From Shimia biformata (lineage in GTDB: Bacteria; Pseudomonadota; Alphaproteobacteria; Rhodobacterales; Rhodobacteraceae), in assembly GCF_016888515.1 (NCBI RefSeq), contig NZ_JAFEJK010000002.1, positions 253,868 to 317,867 on the forward strand: 64,000 bases of DNA, given 5' to 3'. The translations under genes were made by a program, and so were the position numbers. The notes below the pieces were generated by a model. The model ran no database searches, was not told the origin of the DNA, and worked only from the letters and a program-made list of their open reading frames with translations. Shown one piece after another: positions 8,488 through 17,792 of this stretch; positions within the stretch are counted from its first letter, which is position 1, and each line of letters begins with the position of its first letter.

Positions 8488-9138
8488 ATGAGATTGTGGA
8501 GTATTGTGTGTCGTGCGGTGACCCTTTGTGCCGCGCTGGTGGTCCTTGTGACGGCGGTGCCTGTTCAAGCTCAGGATGGCAAGGTCCCCTATTGCCCCCA
8601 CACAGAACCCCATGCCCCGCACGGGATCGTGCTTCGTATGGGGCAGGAATACTATCGGACCTGCGGAAACTGGACCACGGGGGGCGGGGTTTTCCGTCAG
8701 TTCATTCTAAAAGTGAATCCAAGCCAGATTCCCGGCCTCTATTCAACGTATTCACCGTCAAATTTGCGGGTCATGGAAAGAACGGAGGGGATTGACCGCC
8801 TCGCAAACGCCATACGCAACCTGCCGAAAAAAGACCGAAGAACCATTGGTTTCGCTCAATACGATGTCTACGAATCAAAACCTCTCGCCCCATCTGGCAA
8901 ACCACATCGAAGCACCTTTGTGTTTGCTGCCGAAGGGTCTGCGAGCGTTCCTCGTCACTGGGTAAACTGCTATGGTTGGAACCGCCTTGAAGAAGGCAGG
9001 TCCCTGAATTGCACAGTCTATGTCCAGCAGGGCGACGTTTACGGCTCGCTCCTTTTCATCGGCAGCCACAAGCGTGGCCTCAAATTTCTGGATCACTTTG
9101 CCGGGTTTGCCCAGGACATCGAGCGGGTTCTAACCTAA
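8488..9138 (+). CDS. Secreted protein of unknown function
   Basis: I do not recognise this 216-residue protein. It begins with a clear signal peptide (MRLWSIVCRAVTLCAALVVL, cleavage near AQAQD), so it is exported. The mature part has four or five cysteines (PYCPHTEP, YRTCGNW, WVNCYGW, SLNCTVY), suggesting disulfide bonds, and a mixed aromatic-polar composition without repeats or membrane helices. The ATG at 8488 is preferred over 8473 because GGAAGG lies 5 bases upstream. Codon use is visibly less GC-rich than in its neighbours, which may mean recent acquisition. It stands alone between urtA and ilvD. Confidence 0.75.
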   Translation: MRLWSIVCRAVTLCAALVVLVTAVPVQAQDGKVPYCPHTEPHAPHGIVLRMGQEYYRTCGNWTTGGGVFRQFILKVNPSQIPGLYSTYSPSNLRVMERTEGIDRLANAIRNLPKKDRRTIGFAQYDVYESKPLAPSGKPHRSTFVFAAEGSASVPRHWVNCYGWNRLEEGRSLNCTVYVQQGDVYGSLLFIGSHKRGLKFLDHFAGFAQDIERVLT

Positions 9139-9289
9139 GCAAACGTAACAGACCGGATAGAAGAGATGCAGACCTTTCTCGATGTGGTCGAGTAAGCGCG
9201 GCGGCCATTCCTGAGCAGATACCTCTACCCCAAGGCGACCTTGCCGGATTTGCACAGTCTTGCGTCCGCGCGCGGGTCTGCTTTCGGTT

Positions 9290-9318
9290 TTGACATTCCT
9301 TGCAGGCGAAACAGGTAA
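9290..9318 (+). promoter_or_regulatory. Possible ilvD promoter
   Basis: TTGACA at 9290-9295 is a perfect -35 hexamer; 17 bases later AGGTAA (9313-9318) is only a poor -10 match. It is 85-113 bases before the ilvD start in an otherwise empty 264-base gap. No Ile/Val/Leu-rich leader peptide was found in the gap. Confidence 0.3.
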
Positions 9319-9402
9319 CAAAATTGCCAAATCCCCTTGCAAATCGGGCTGCTCTTTGGCACCCGCTTGCATGAGGCCCCACGCGAATAAGGATGATCCA
9401 AG

Positions 9403-11250
9403 ATGCCCGACCTGCGTTCCAAGACTTCGACCTTCGGCCGCCGCATGGCTGCCGCCCGCGCGCTGTGGCGTGCCACGGGAATGAAAACCGAGGATTTCGG
9501 CAAGCCGATCGTGGCTGTGGTCAACTCGTTCACCGAGTTTGTGCCGGGTCACGTGCATCTCAAGGACATGGGCCAGCTGGTCGCGCGCGAGATCGAGAAA
9601 GCGGGCGGTGTTGCCAAGGAAATGAACACCATCGCCGTCGATGACGGCATCGCCATGGGCCATGATGGGATGCTGTACTCGTTGCCGTCGCGCGAAGTGA
9701 TTGCCGACAGCGTCGAATACATGGCAAACGCCCATTGCGCCGACGCGCTGGTCTGTATCTCGAACTGTGACAAGATCACGCCCGGCATGCTGATGGCCGC
9801 GATGCGCCTCAATATCCCCGCGATCTTCGTCTCGGGCGGACCGATGGAAGCGGGCAAGGTGATCCTGAAGGATGGCGAACACAAGGCCGACCTTGTGACC
9901 GCCATTGTGGGCGCCACCGATGAGGACCGCAGCGAGGAAGAGGTCGACAAGCTGGAACGCTCGGCCTGCCCGACCTGCGGGTCATGTTCGGGCATGTTCA
10001 CCGCGAACTCGATGAACTGTCTGGCCGAGGCACTGGGGCTGGCGCTGCCTGGCAATGGCTCGCTTCTGGCGACGCATTCCAAACGCAAGGGCCTGTTCGA
10101 GGAAGCCGGGCACAAGATCATCGAACTGTGCAACCGCTGGTACAAGGACGGCGACGAGACCGCCCTGCCGCGCGGTATCGCGACCTTTGAGGCGTTCGAG
10201 AACGCCATGGCGCTGGACATCGCCATGGGCGGGTCCACGAACACGGTTTTGCACCTTCTGGCTATTGCGCATGAGGGCAAGGTGAACTTCACCATGGCCG
10301 ACATGGACCGCCTGTCGCGCCAGATCCCGCACCTGTGCAAGGTCGCGCCGTCGACGCCGAAATATCACATGGAGGACGTCCACCGCGCCGGCGGCATCGC
10401 CCGCATCATGGGGGAACTGGACCGCGAAGGCAAAATCCACCGCCACTGCGCCACCGTGCATGAAAAGACCATGGGCGAGTTCATCGACAAGTGGGACATC
10501 CGCCGCGAGACCGCCGGCAACGAGGCCCGCGACCTGTTCATCGCCGCGCCGGGTGGTGTGCGCACGACCCAGGCCTTCAGCCAGTCGCGCATGTATACCG
10601 ACCTTGACCTTGATATCGAAGATGGCTGCGTCCGCGATTTCGAACATGCCTATTCCGAGCAGGGCGGGCTGTGTGTGTTGTTCGGCAATCTGGCTCAGCA
10701 GGGGTGCATCCTGAAGACCGCTGGCGTCATCAAGGAAATGTATGAATTCACCGGCACCGCCGTTGTCTTTGAAAGCCAGGACGACGCGGTCGAGGGCATT
10801 CTTGGCGGCAAGGTCAAGCCGGGCTCTTTCGTTGTGATCCGCTACGAAGGGCCGAAAGGTGGTCCGGGCATGCAGGAAATGCTCTATCCGACCGCCTATC
10901 TGAAATCGATGAAGCTGGACAAGACCTGTGCCTTGATCACCGATGGCCGCTTCTCGGGCGGCACGGCGGGTCTGTCGATCGGCCACGTCTCGCCGGAAGC
11001 GGCCGAGAAGGGCATCATTGGCCTGGTGCAGGACGGCGACACGATCCGCGTGTCGGTGCCGGAACGCACCATCCACCTTGATGTCTCGGATGAAGAGCTT
11101 GAGCGCCGTCGCGCCGCGCACCCGCAGGCGGACAAGGCGGCATGGAAGGCCGAGGGGCGCCCGCGCGCCGTATCGACCGCGCTGCGTGCATATGCTGCGC
11201 ATGTTGCCAATGCCTCGCTGGGCGCGGTGCGGATCGTGCCCGAAGATTAA
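9403..11250 (+). CDS. ilvD: Dihydroxy-acid dehydratase
   Basis: Catalyses the third step of valine/isoleucine synthesis: 2,3-dihydroxy-3-methyl acids to 2-oxo acids. The 615-residue length and sequence fit the IlvD/Edd family. Iron-sulfur ligands are visible as [12 protein letters not shown] (Cys near 122) and [19 protein letters not shown] (around 195-210). Conserved [19 protein letters not shown] and the C-terminal [22 protein letters not shown] are also present, the latter with the substrate-binding serine. It is a single-gene unit ended by an intrinsic terminator at 11275. Confidence 0.98.
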   Translation: MPDLRSKTSTFGRRMAAARALWRATGMKTEDFGKPIVAVVNSFTEFVPGHVHLKDMGQLVAREIEKAGGVAKEMNTIAVDDGIAMGHDGMLYSLPSREVIADSVEYMANAHCADALVCISNCDKITPGMLMAAMRLNIPAIFVSGGPMEAGKVILKDGEHKADLVTAIVGATDEDRSEEEVDKLERSACPTCGSCSGMFTANSMNCLAEALGLALPGNGSLLATHSKRKGLFEEAGHKIIELCNRWYKDGDETALPRGIATFEAFENAMALDIAMGGSTNTVLHLLAIAHEGKVNFTMADMDRLSRQIPHLCKVAPSTPKYHMEDVHRAGGIARIMGELDREGKIHRHCATVHEKTMGEFIDKWDIRRETAGNEARDLFIAAPGGVRTTQAFSQSRMYTDLDLDIEDGCVRDFEHAYSEQGGLCVLFGNLAQQGCILKTAGVIKEMYEFTGTAVVFESQDDAVEGILGGKVKPGSFVVIRYEGPKGGPGMQEMLYPTAYLKSMKLDKTCALITDGRFSGGTAGLSIGHVSPEAAEKGIIGLVQDGDTIRVSVPERTIHLDVSDEELERRRAAHPQADKAAWKAEGRPRAVSTALRAYAAHVANASLGAVRIVPED

Positions 11251-11274
11251 GGCCGATCACCCGACAAAATCAGG

Positions 11275-11303
11275 AAAGGGCGTCTTTGGGCGCCCTTTTT
11301 CTT
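11275..11303 (+). terminator. Intrinsic terminator of ilvD
   Basis: AAAGGGCG (11275-11282) pairs with CGCCCTTT (11291-11298) around an 8-base loop, followed by TTCTTTG. It starts 25 bases after the ilvD stop. Confidence 0.88.
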
Positions 11304-11353
11304 TGTTGCGTGGCGGTTTTTCCAATTGGCGCAAGCACTTCGGGGAATTGCCC

Positions 11354-11365
11354 GTTAGCGCTCAC
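11354..11365. promoter_or_regulatory. LacI-type operator, distal half-conserved copy
   Basis: GTTAGCGCTCAC matches the perfect palindrome GTTAGCGCTAAC at 11409 in 11 of 12 positions. The centres of the two sites are 55 bases apart, about five helical turns, so both could be bound on one face of the DNA. It lies 88 bases before gap. Confidence 0.6.
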
Positions 11366-11408
11366 ATTTTTGGCCCGGCACACTTGATTTTTAGGGAAAA
11401 TTATGCTT

Positions 11409-11420
11409 GTTAGCGCTAAC
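11409..11420. promoter_or_regulatory. LacI-type operator upstream of gap
   Basis: GTTAGCGCTAAC is a perfect 12-base palindrome 33 bases upstream of the gap start. A central CG flanked by symmetric arms is the hallmark of LacI-family operators. In Rhodobacter sphaeroides the LacI-family regulator CceR controls central carbon genes through sites of this general type; assigning CceR here is inference. Confidence 0.7.
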
Positions 11421-11452
11421 TTCATCAGAGATCGGATAGGATCGGATTAGAC

Positions 11453-12496
11453 ATGACTGTCAAGGTTGCCATCAACGGATTTGGGCGGATTGGCCGCTGC
11501 GTTCTGCGCGCGCTTCTGGAAAACGGCCGCAAGGATGTGGAAGTTGTTGCCATCAACGACCTCGCCGCAGTGGAAACGAACCTGCACCTGCTGAAATACG
11601 ACTCGGTGCATGGGCGCATCCATAACGACATCAAGGCGGTCGACGGCGGGATCGAGATCGACGGCAAACTGATCCGCGTCACCGCCGAACGCAACCCCGA
11701 AGACCTGCCGTGGGGCGACGTCGACGTGGCGATGGAATGTACCGGCATCTTCACCGACCGCGAGGCTGCCGCACGCCACCTGAAAAACGGTTCGGACCGG
11801 GTTCTGGTTTCGGCCCCGGCAACGGGCGCGGACAAGACCATCGTCTTTGGCGTCAACCACGAGACGCTGACGCCCGAGGATATCGTGGTGTCGAACGCGT
11901 CCTGTACCACGAACTGCCTGTCGCCTGTCGCAAAGGTGCTGGACGATGCCTTTGGCATTGAGACCGGCTATATGACCACGATCCACAGCTATACCGGCGA
12001 CCAGCCGACGCTGGACCGCGCGCACAAGGACCTTTATCGCGCTCGTGCGGCGGCAATGTCGATGATCCCGACCTCGACCGGCGCGGCCCGCGCCGTGGGT
12101 CTGGTGCTGCCGCATCTGAAGGGCAAGCTTGACGGTTCGTCAATCCGTGTGCCGACCCCGAACGTGTCGGTGGTCGACCTGTGCTTCATGCCGAAGACCC
12201 CCGTGACCGACGTTGCGCAGGTAAATGACGTGATCCGCAAGGCGGCAGACGAAGGCCCGCTGCGTGGCATCCTTGGGGTGACCGACGATCCTCTGGTATC
12301 GATGGATTTCAACCACGATCCGCGCTCTTCGGTCTTTGCAATCGAACAGACCAAGCTGACCGATGGCGGCATGGTGCGTGTCATGTCGTGGTATGACAAT
12401 GAATGGGGCTTCTCGAACCGGATGCTGGACACGGCAGTTGCGATGAAAGCGACCGGCCCCGTGGGAAAGCTTAAAGAGCTGGCCGGGGTCGCATAA
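11453..12496 (+). CDS. gap: Glyceraldehyde-3-phosphate dehydrogenase
   Basis: Interconverts glyceraldehyde-3-phosphate and 1,3-bisphosphoglycerate in glycolysis/gluconeogenesis, in the cytoplasm. The 347-residue product has the N-terminal Rossmann motif INGFGRIGR, Asp36 after the second strand (favouring NAD over NADP), the catalytic motif SNASCTTNC with Cys151, and SWYDNEWGFSNRM near the C-terminus. It is a stand-alone gene, ending 3 bases from the convergent thiolase. Two palindromic operators precede it, so control by a sugar-responsive LacI-type regulator is likely. No pgk, fba or tkt gene is adjacent. Confidence 0.97.
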   Translation: MTVKVAINGFGRIGRCVLRALLENGRKDVEVVAINDLAAVETNLHLLKYDSVHGRIHNDIKAVDGGIEIDGKLIRVTAERNPEDLPWGDVDVAMECTGIFTDREAAARHLKNGSDRVLVSAPATGADKTIVFGVNHETLTPEDIVVSNASCTTNCLSPVAKVLDDAFGIETGYMTTIHSYTGDQPTLDRAHKDLYRARAAAMSMIPTSTGAARAVGLVLPHLKGKLDGSSIRVPTPNVSVVDLCFMPKTPVTDVAQVNDVIRKAADEGPLRGILGVTDDPLVSMDFNHDPRSSVFAIEQTKLTDGGMVRVMSWYDNEWGFSNRMLDTAVAMKATGPVGKLKELAGVA

Positions 12497-12499
12497 GAC

Positions 12500-13693
12500 C
12501 TAAAGCTCGACCCGTTCAAAGGCGGCGGTCAGGCCAAGACCCCCGCCGATGCCGATCATAGCCATCAAAAGCGCGCCTTCCGATCCTTCGGCGGGCGCGT
12601 TTTGCATCTGGTGGAACAGCCGCGTGACAAGGATCGCGCCAGAGGCCCCGAAAGGATGCCCCAGAGCAATCGCTCCGCCCTGCTGGTTGGGCAGGCTGTC
12701 GGGCAGGTCGAGTTGATCGAGCGATGCCAGCACCTGCGCGGCAAAGGCTTCGTTGAATTCAAGGGCGAACATGTCGTCCAGCGACAGGTCGGGGCGGCGG
12801 GACAGCAGTTTCCGGGTCGAGGCGACGGGACCGATGCCCAGAAGGTTTGGATCAACACCTGCCGCCGCGCCATCGACAAAACCCAAGCCCGTTTCATGAC
12901 CCACCGCCTGCGCCGCCGCGCGGCTCATCACTACCAGCGCTGCTGCGCCGTCGTTCAATGGACAGGCATTACCAGCCGTTACGCTGCCACCGGAGCGGAA
13001 GGCAGGGCGCAGTCGGGCAAGGCGGTCCAACGTCAGCCCCTCGCGCGGAGATTCGTCGCGGGTCTGGCTGTCGATGGGCACGATCTCGGCGTCGAACGCG
13101 CCTGCCGCCTGCGCCGCCAAAGCGCGGGTCTGGGATTGCAGCGCGAAACGGTCCTGTCTTTGCCGGGTGACGCGGTACGCTTCGGCGACATTCTCGGCGG
13201 CCTCGCCCATGTCAGGATCGCCGATCGCGTCAGGGGCAAACCGTGCGCGGGTATAGTATTGAGGTTCGTCACCTTTTGCGCGCGGGGGCAGGGCGCGGAT
13301 CGGGGCGCGGCTGCAACTTTCAACGCCGCCCGCGATCACCACATCCGCCGCCCCGGCCGCGATCTTGTGGCAGGCGGTCAATACCGCCTCTAACCCGCTG
13401 CCGCATTGCCGGTCGACGGTCATTGCCGGGACATCGACGGGGAAACCCGCCAGCAACGCCGCCACGCGGGCGACATTGCCGCCCGGACCGGCGGCATTGC
13501 CAAGGATCACGTCATCGACAGTTTGGGCCTTCAAGCCCGCATCGCGCAGAGCAGCCGTCAGGACCGGTGCGGCCAGGTCCTCGACTTCCAGTGACGCGAA
13601 CATGCCGCCCTTGCGCCCGATGGCGCTGCGACGTGCGGCGACGATCACCGGTTGGCGGTCAGCGGAACCTTTCCAGCGGGACAAGTTGCGCAT
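12500..13693 (-). CDS. Thiolase-family acyl-CoA acyltransferase with altered active site
   Basis: Thiolase fold enzyme of 397 residues, related to acetyl-CoA C-acyltransferases that cleave or form 3-ketoacyl-CoA. It has the nucleophilic Cys97 in [18 protein letters not shown] (314-320) and GHPFGASGA with His346. However the C-terminal motif reads GIGGG at 381-385 where the family has CIGGG; the missing cysteine is the usual acid/base. The start at 13693 overlaps the upstream ligase by 35 bases and its ribosome site is too close, so an in-frame TTG at 13684 or a later GTG may be used. Third gene of bioY-ligase-thiolase. Confidence 0.88.
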   Translation of the reverse strand: MRNLSRWKGSADRQPVIVAARRSAIGRKGGMFASLEVEDLAAPVLTAALRDAGLKAQTVDDVILGNAAGPGGNVARVAALLAGFPVDVPAMTVDRQCGSGLEAVLTACHKIAAGAADVVIAGGVESCSRAPIRALPPRAKGDEPQYYTRARFAPDAIGDPDMGEAAENVAEAYRVTRQRQDRFALQSQTRALAAQAAGAFDAEIVPIDSQTRDESPREGLTLDRLARLRPAFRSGGSVTAGNACPLNDGAAALVVMSRAAAQAVGHETGLGFVDGAAAGVDPNLLGIGPVASTRKLLSRRPDLSLDDMFALEFNEAFAAQVLASLDQLDLPDSLPNQQGGAIALGHPFGASGAILVTRLFHQMQNAPAEGSEGALLMAMIGIGGGLGLTAAFERVEL

Positions 13694-15176
13694 CTCCTTC
13701 CTTGAGCCATTCCTCGATCTTTCCGCGCGCCCGTTTGCCGCTGGTGGTCATCGGCCAATGGTCCAGCGTGAAGACCTGTCGCGGAAGCTTGTAGGCGGGC
13801 AGATGCGCCCGACAATGCGCGGCCAGCGTTGGGGCGTCAATTCTTCCTGCAAGCACCGCGACAACCTTCTGGCCAAGGAACGGATCAGGCAGGCCGAACA
13901 CCTCGGCCCCGGTGACGCCTTCCGCCTGCATCAGGACCTGCGCGACCTCTTGCGGGAAGATGTTATAGCCGCCCGACAGGATCATGCCGCCTTCGCGCCC
14001 GAGAAGGACAAGTGATCCGTCGGGGTCGATCCGGCCCATGTCCCCGACCGTGGCCCAGTCGCCGTCGCGCCGGAACCCGTCCTGTGCCGGGCCGAGGTAG
14101 CCAGCGATGGCAAGGTCGCCGCGCACAAAGACGGTTCCGGTTTCGCCCTGTGCGACGCGCTGGCCATCTGCGCGGATCGACAGGTCGACATGCGGGAAGG
14201 GGAAGCCAACCGAGTGCGGTGGGGCATTCGACCCGGTTTGGCTGTGTCGGGCAAGGCTGACAAAGCCAAGTTCGGACGCGCCGTAATACTCGGTGATTTC
14301 GGCGTCGGGGAAGGCCGCCAGCGCGCGCGACAGCGTCTCGGGCGACAGTTTCGCCCCGGCGGTGGTGACATTGGTGATGCCCGGAAAGGGGCGGTTTCGG
14401 GCCACCAGCGCTTCGATCATGGACGGAACCGCCACCAGCCGGGTGGCCAACCCGTCGCGCAGCAATGTGGCGGTGCGGGTGGCGCTGAATTTGTTGAGGC
14501 CAAAGAAACAGGCGCCCGCGTCCAGCGCCTCGGCAAAGGCATAAAGGGTCAGCCCATGCGACAGGGGGCCGGGTGCGACGGTATGGCTGGCTTTCGTCAG
14601 GCCAAAAGCGGCGCGGCCCTCAGTCAGGCTGATCTGCCACGACCGTCGCGTGCGGGCAAAGCACTTGGGCGCGGATGTGGTGCCCGAAGTGAACCCCAGA
14701 AGGAAGACGCCTTCGGGGTCGGTGACCTCTGGTGCTGCGGCAGTGGCGTGGGGCAGGGCCGACAGGCCGGACGAGAGGTTGATCGCTGGAAGGCCCAGTC
14801 GGTCTGCCGCCATGACAAGACCGGGATGGGTGCCGAGGTGGAACAGGACGTCCGGGCGACAGCGTTCCAGCATTTCAGAGAGCGTTGCGTCAGGCCAGCT
14901 TGGGTCCATCACCGCAACCGCGTGCGGTGTCGTCAGTGCTGTTGACAGGATGGGTACCGATGCAGGGTGGTTGCCGATGGCCAGTGCCATCAGGCGTCCG
15001 GGTTCGGGCAAGGCGATGTTGGGGCGCAGCGAGGCAGGCAAGGTCCGAAGCCAGCCATCCAGACCGCCTATATGTGAAGCGAGGTCGCGATACGAGAAGC
15101 TGTGCCCGGAAATGGCAACCGCCAGCGCGTCGGGGCGCTGGCGGAGCGTTTGGTGAAAGCGTGCCGCGACCGGCAT
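13659..15176 (-). CDS. AMP-forming acyl-CoA synthetase
   Basis: Adenylate-forming ligase of 505 residues that activates a carboxylic acid with ATP and transfers it to CoA. Visible motifs: the phosphate loop GFTSGTTSAPK, YGASELG (A5 region), GDMGRIDPDGSLVLLGRE (A7/A8 hinge) and the C-terminal lysine in TTSGKRARGKI (A10). The substrate cannot be read from sequence. It starts 10 bases behind bioY and overlaps the thiolase, so the three are probably co-transcribed. That link to a biotin transporter raises the possibility of a pimelate-like or medium-chain substrate, which is inference. Confidence 0.9.
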   Translation of the reverse strand: MPVAARFHQTLRQRPDALAVAISGHSFSYRDLASHIGGLDGWLRTLPASLRPNIALPEPGRLMALAIGNHPASVPILSTALTTPHAVAVMDPSWPDATLSEMLERCRPDVLFHLGTHPGLVMAADRLGLPAINLSSGLSALPHATAAAPEVTDPEGVFLLGFTSGTTSAPKCFARTRRSWQISLTEGRAAFGLTKASHTVAPGPLSHGLTLYAFAEALDAGACFFGLNKFSATRTATLLRDGLATRLVAVPSMIEALVARNRPFPGITNVTTAGAKLSPETLSRALAAFPDAEITEYYGASELGFVSLARHSQTGSNAPPHSVGFPFPHVDLSIRADGQRVAQGETGTVFVRGDLAIAGYLGPAQDGFRRDGDWATVGDMGRIDPDGSLVLLGREGGMILSGGYNIFPQEVAQVLMQAEGVTGAEVFGLPDPFLGQKVVAVLAGRIDAPTLAAHCRAHLPAYKLPRQVFTLDHWPMTTSGKRARGKIEEWLKEGDAQLVPLERFR

Positions 15177-15186
15177 CGCGGTCCGG

Positions 15187-15717
15187 TCAGAAGCCCGGCA
15201 GCGCGCGGCGCACGCCGCGGGTGATCAGAGCGGCCAGAACCGCCTTGATCACGTCACCGGGGATATAGGCAAGCATCACGGTCAGGGCTTTGGTCATCGG
15301 CATTTCCGCCGCCACCGCCAGCCACGGGATACCGATGGCGTACATCACCACGATACCGCCGAAGATGATCCAGCCGATCAGCTTGACCAGGTTGTCGCCC
15401 GCGAATTTCGACACGCAATAGCCGATCACGAAAGCCGAGATCGGCCAGGCAAAGAGAAATCCACCCGACGGTCCGAACAGGACACCGATGCCGCCGCGAC
15501 CTCCGGCCAGAAGCGGCAGGCCAGCCGCGACCAGCGCCAGGAACAGCACCATCGCCAGCCCGCCGCGTTTCGCGCCAGCCAGCGATCCCGCCAGCATCAC
15601 GCCAAGGCTCTGGGCCGTGATCGGCACCCCGCCGGGCAGCTGGATCGGCGGAAACAGCGCCAGCGCCGCGGTAAGAGCGGCAAACAGCGCGATATAGACA
15701 ATGCTTTTGGTGTCCAT
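15187..15717 (-). CDS. bioY: Biotin ECF transporter substrate-binding component BioY
   Basis: Six-helix membrane S-component that binds biotin; with BioM and BioN it forms an energy-coupling-factor importer. The 176-residue product shows the BioY features LPGGVPITAQSLGVMLAGSLAGAKRGG and a GPSGGFLFAWP segment followed by the C-terminal helix with MLAYIPGDVIKAVLAA. The gap to the upstream bioN is 107 bases. No TTAT-N2-ATAA BioR-type box was seen ahead of bioY or bioM. It is the first gene of a likely unit with an acyl-CoA synthetase and a thiolase. Confidence 0.95.
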   Translation of the reverse strand: MDTKSIVYIALFAALTAALALFPPIQLPGGVPITAQSLGVMLAGSLAGAKRGGLAMVLFLALVAAGLPLLAGGRGGIGVLFGPSGGFLFAWPISAFVIGYCVSKFAGDNLVKLIGWIIFGGIVVMYAIGIPWLAVAAEMPMTKALTVMLAYIPGDVIKAVLAALITRGVRRALPGF

Positions 15718-15824
15718 GTTGGTCTTGGTCCCTTGTGTTCACGTGTTTTGGTTGGCGGAGTCGTTAATGCTGCAGGTGCGAAAAAGCAAGGATTGCCTGA
15801 CCTGCGCGTTTCAAACCGGGTCGA

Positions 15825-16421
15825 TCAGGGACGATATCCCCGTGCGTCGATCGCATCGGCGACATCGTCCGCCATCTTGATGGTGCGAATGGCCACGGGT
15901 AAAGCGACGGCAATCAGGCTGCGTTCCAGGCCGCGCGCTTTCTGCGCTTCGCGCACCTCCTGCGTGATCTGGCCCAGCACGGGAATGAACCGCAGCGCCA
16001 GCGAGAAGGTCAGCCCCACCTTGGCCGGGTTCACGCCGACGGGACGCAGGAACCCAAGGCCAAAGGTGATCGCGTCGATCATGTCGGAAGCGCGGGTGGT
16101 CAGGGTCAACAGCCCCGCCGCCGTCAGCAGCACCGCGAACCGTGCCACCACGAAGGCACCAAGCGCCCACGAGTTGATGATCCCCTGAACGACGAAAAGG
16201 ATGGCCAGGATCCAGATCGCGGGCCGCACCTGCGCCCAGGCCTGTCTGAGGGTCAGGCCGGAAAGCAGGAACAGCGCCACAACGACGCCGCCCGCCGCCA
16301 AGACATGCCATAGGGTGTCAGTTAGGAAAATCGCGGTGCCAAACGCCATCAGCGCCAAGAGTTTCCACCCGGCACGGGCGCGGTGCAGGCGAGAGGTGCC
16401 GGGGGAATAGAGATCCAGCAT
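15825..16421 (-). CDS. bioN: Biotin ECF transporter transmembrane component BioN (EcfT)
   Basis: The T-component that couples ATP hydrolysis to the S-component BioY. 198 residues with about five hydrophobic segments and the family coupling motif AREAQKARGLERS-type sequence (seen here as VREAQKARGLERS around 157-169), the Ala-Arg-Gly helix that docks on the ATPase. The ATG shares one base with the bioM stop (TGATG), indicating coupling. Confidence 0.93.
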   Translation of the reverse strand: MLDLYSPGTSRLHRARAGWKLLALMAFGTAIFLTDTLWHVLAAGGVVVALFLLSGLTLRQAWAQVRPAIWILAILFVVQGIINSWALGAFVVARFAVLLTAAGLLTLTTRASDMIDAITFGLGFLRPVGVNPAKVGLTFSLALRFIPVLGQITQEVREAQKARGLERSLIAVALPVAIRTIKMADDVADAIDARGYRP

Positions 16422-17095
16422 CAGCCCATCATCCGTTCATAGGCGGGAACAACCTCGGCGGGCGGGCCATCCAGTGCCACCTTGCCCTGATCAAACAGGA
16501 TGACCCGGTCAAACCCGGCAATCAGGTCAAGGTCATGGGTCGCCATGATGACGTGCTGGTTCACCCCGTCGATGGCGCGGGCGATGCGGCGGGTGTTTCT
16601 GAGGTCAAGCAACGTGGTTGGCTCGTCCAAAACCAGCCAGTCCGGTTCCATGACCAGGACGCCCGAGATCGCCAGAAGCTGTTTCTGACCACCAGACAAC
16701 AGGTGCGCTGGGTATTCGCGCAGGTCGGTCATGTCGTAACGCGCCAGAACCTCGTTGATGCGGGCGGCGATCTGGTCTTTCGGCAAGTCAAGGTTTTTCA
16801 TCCCGAAGGCAAGGTCTTCTTCCACCACCGGAAAGACGATCTGGTTGTCGGGGTTCTGGAAGACGAAACCGACCTTGCGGCGCACGTCCTTGCCATGCGT
16901 CCCAGTGTCCAGCCCATCGACCGTGACTGTGCCGCGGTTTGGCAGCACCAGCCCGTTCAGAAGCCGCATGAACGAGGATTTTCCCGACCCGTTCGCGCCG
17001 ATCACGCCGATCCGACGCTCGGACAGGCGCAAGGACACCCCGCGGAGAACGGCGCGGTCGCCAAAGGAAAGGTCCACGTCACGAAGTTCGATCAT
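16421..17095 (-). CDS. bioM: Biotin ECF transporter ATPase BioM
   Basis: ATP-binding subunit of the biotin importer, 224 residues from the ATG at 17095 ([17 protein letters not shown]); the longer frame up to 17173 reads back into ureG and lacks a ribosome site. Walker A is GANGSGKSS, the Q-loop region [22 protein letters not shown] is typical for ECF/CbiO ATPases, the signature is LSGGQKQ and Walker B is WLVLDEPT. Located 55 bases behind ureG on the same strand, so it may be reached by urease-operon transcripts. Confidence 0.95.
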   Translation of the reverse strand: MIELRDVDLSFGDRAVLRGVSLRLSERRIGVIGANGSGKSSFMRLLNGLVLPNRGTVTVDGLDTGTHGKDVRRKVGFVFQNPDNQIVFPVVEEDLAFGMKNLDLPKDQIAARINEVLARYDMTDLREYPAHLLSGGQKQLLAISGVLVMEPDWLVLDEPTTLLDLRNTRRIARAIDGVNQHVIMATHDLDLIAGFDRVILFDQGKVALDGPPAEVVPAYERMMG

Positions 17096-17150
17096 TGCCC
17101 ACGGCCCGGTTAGCTTGCGCAGGCTGATACAGGAAAGTGGCGCCCAAAGG

Positions 17151-17774
17151 CTAGAGCAGTTCCGGCACGCCACCCAGTTTGCCGATCAGCGGCAGGATCT
17201 GGTCCAGCCCGATCCCGTGTTTCATCTGGCCAAAGACAAAGGGCCGCCCGGCGCGCATCCGGGTGGCGTCCCGCTCCATCACGTCGAGCGAAGCGCCGAC
17301 ATGCGGGGCAAGGTCGGTCTTGTTGATGATGAGGATGTCGGACTTGGTTATGGCGGGGCCGCCCTTGCGGGGGATTTCCTCGCCCGCCGCGACGTCGATC
17401 ACGTAAATCGTCAGATCGGCCAGTTCGGGGCTGAAGGTGGCCGACAGGTTGTCGCCGCCGCTTTCGATCAGCACCACGTCGAGGTCCGGGAAGGTCTGGT
17501 TCAACTCGGCGATGGCGGCGAGGTTGATCGAGGCGTCCTCGCGGATGGCGGTATGCGGGCAGCCCCCGGTTTCAACACCCTTGATCCGCTCAAGCGGCAG
17601 GACCTGCTGGCGCATCAATTCCTCGGCGTCTTCCTGGGTGTAGATGTCGTTGGTCACCACCGCGATCGACAGCTTGTCCCGCAAGGCGCGCGCCAGTTGC
17701 GCGGTCAGCGTGGTCTTGCCCGCACCGACGGGTCCGCCGATGCCGATGCGAAGGGGGCCGTTTGGGGATGCCAT
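17151..17774 (-). CDS. ureG: Urease accessory GTPase UreG
   Basis: GTPase that delivers nickel to apo-urease within the UreDFG complex. 207 residues with the P-loop [10 protein letters not shown], the metal-binding Cys-Pro-His motif in [16 protein letters not shown], the Switch/ Walker B region [19 protein letters not shown], and the guanine-specificity NKTDLA. It is the last urease gene, 18 bases behind a DUF3995 gene. Confidence 0.97.
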   Translation of the reverse strand: MASPNGPLRIGIGGPVGAGKTTLTAQLARALRDKLSIAVVTNDIYTQEDAEELMRQQVLPLERIKGVETGGCPHTAIREDASINLAAIAELNQTFPDLDVVLIESGGDNLSATFSPELADLTIYVIDVAAGEEIPRKGGPAITKSDILIINKTDLAPHVGASLDVMERDATRMRAGRPFVFGQMKHGIGLDQILPLIGKLGGVPELL

Positions 17775-17792
17775 GTCAGGAAGCTCCGAAAG

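Noticed and set aside
9139-9402. Branched-chain amino acid leader peptide for ilvD
   Set aside because: No short ORF with clustered Ile, Val or Leu codons and no terminator hairpin in the gap.
15718-15824. BioR operator ahead of bioY
   Set aside because: Looked for TTAT-N2-ATAA type boxes here and before bioM; none present.
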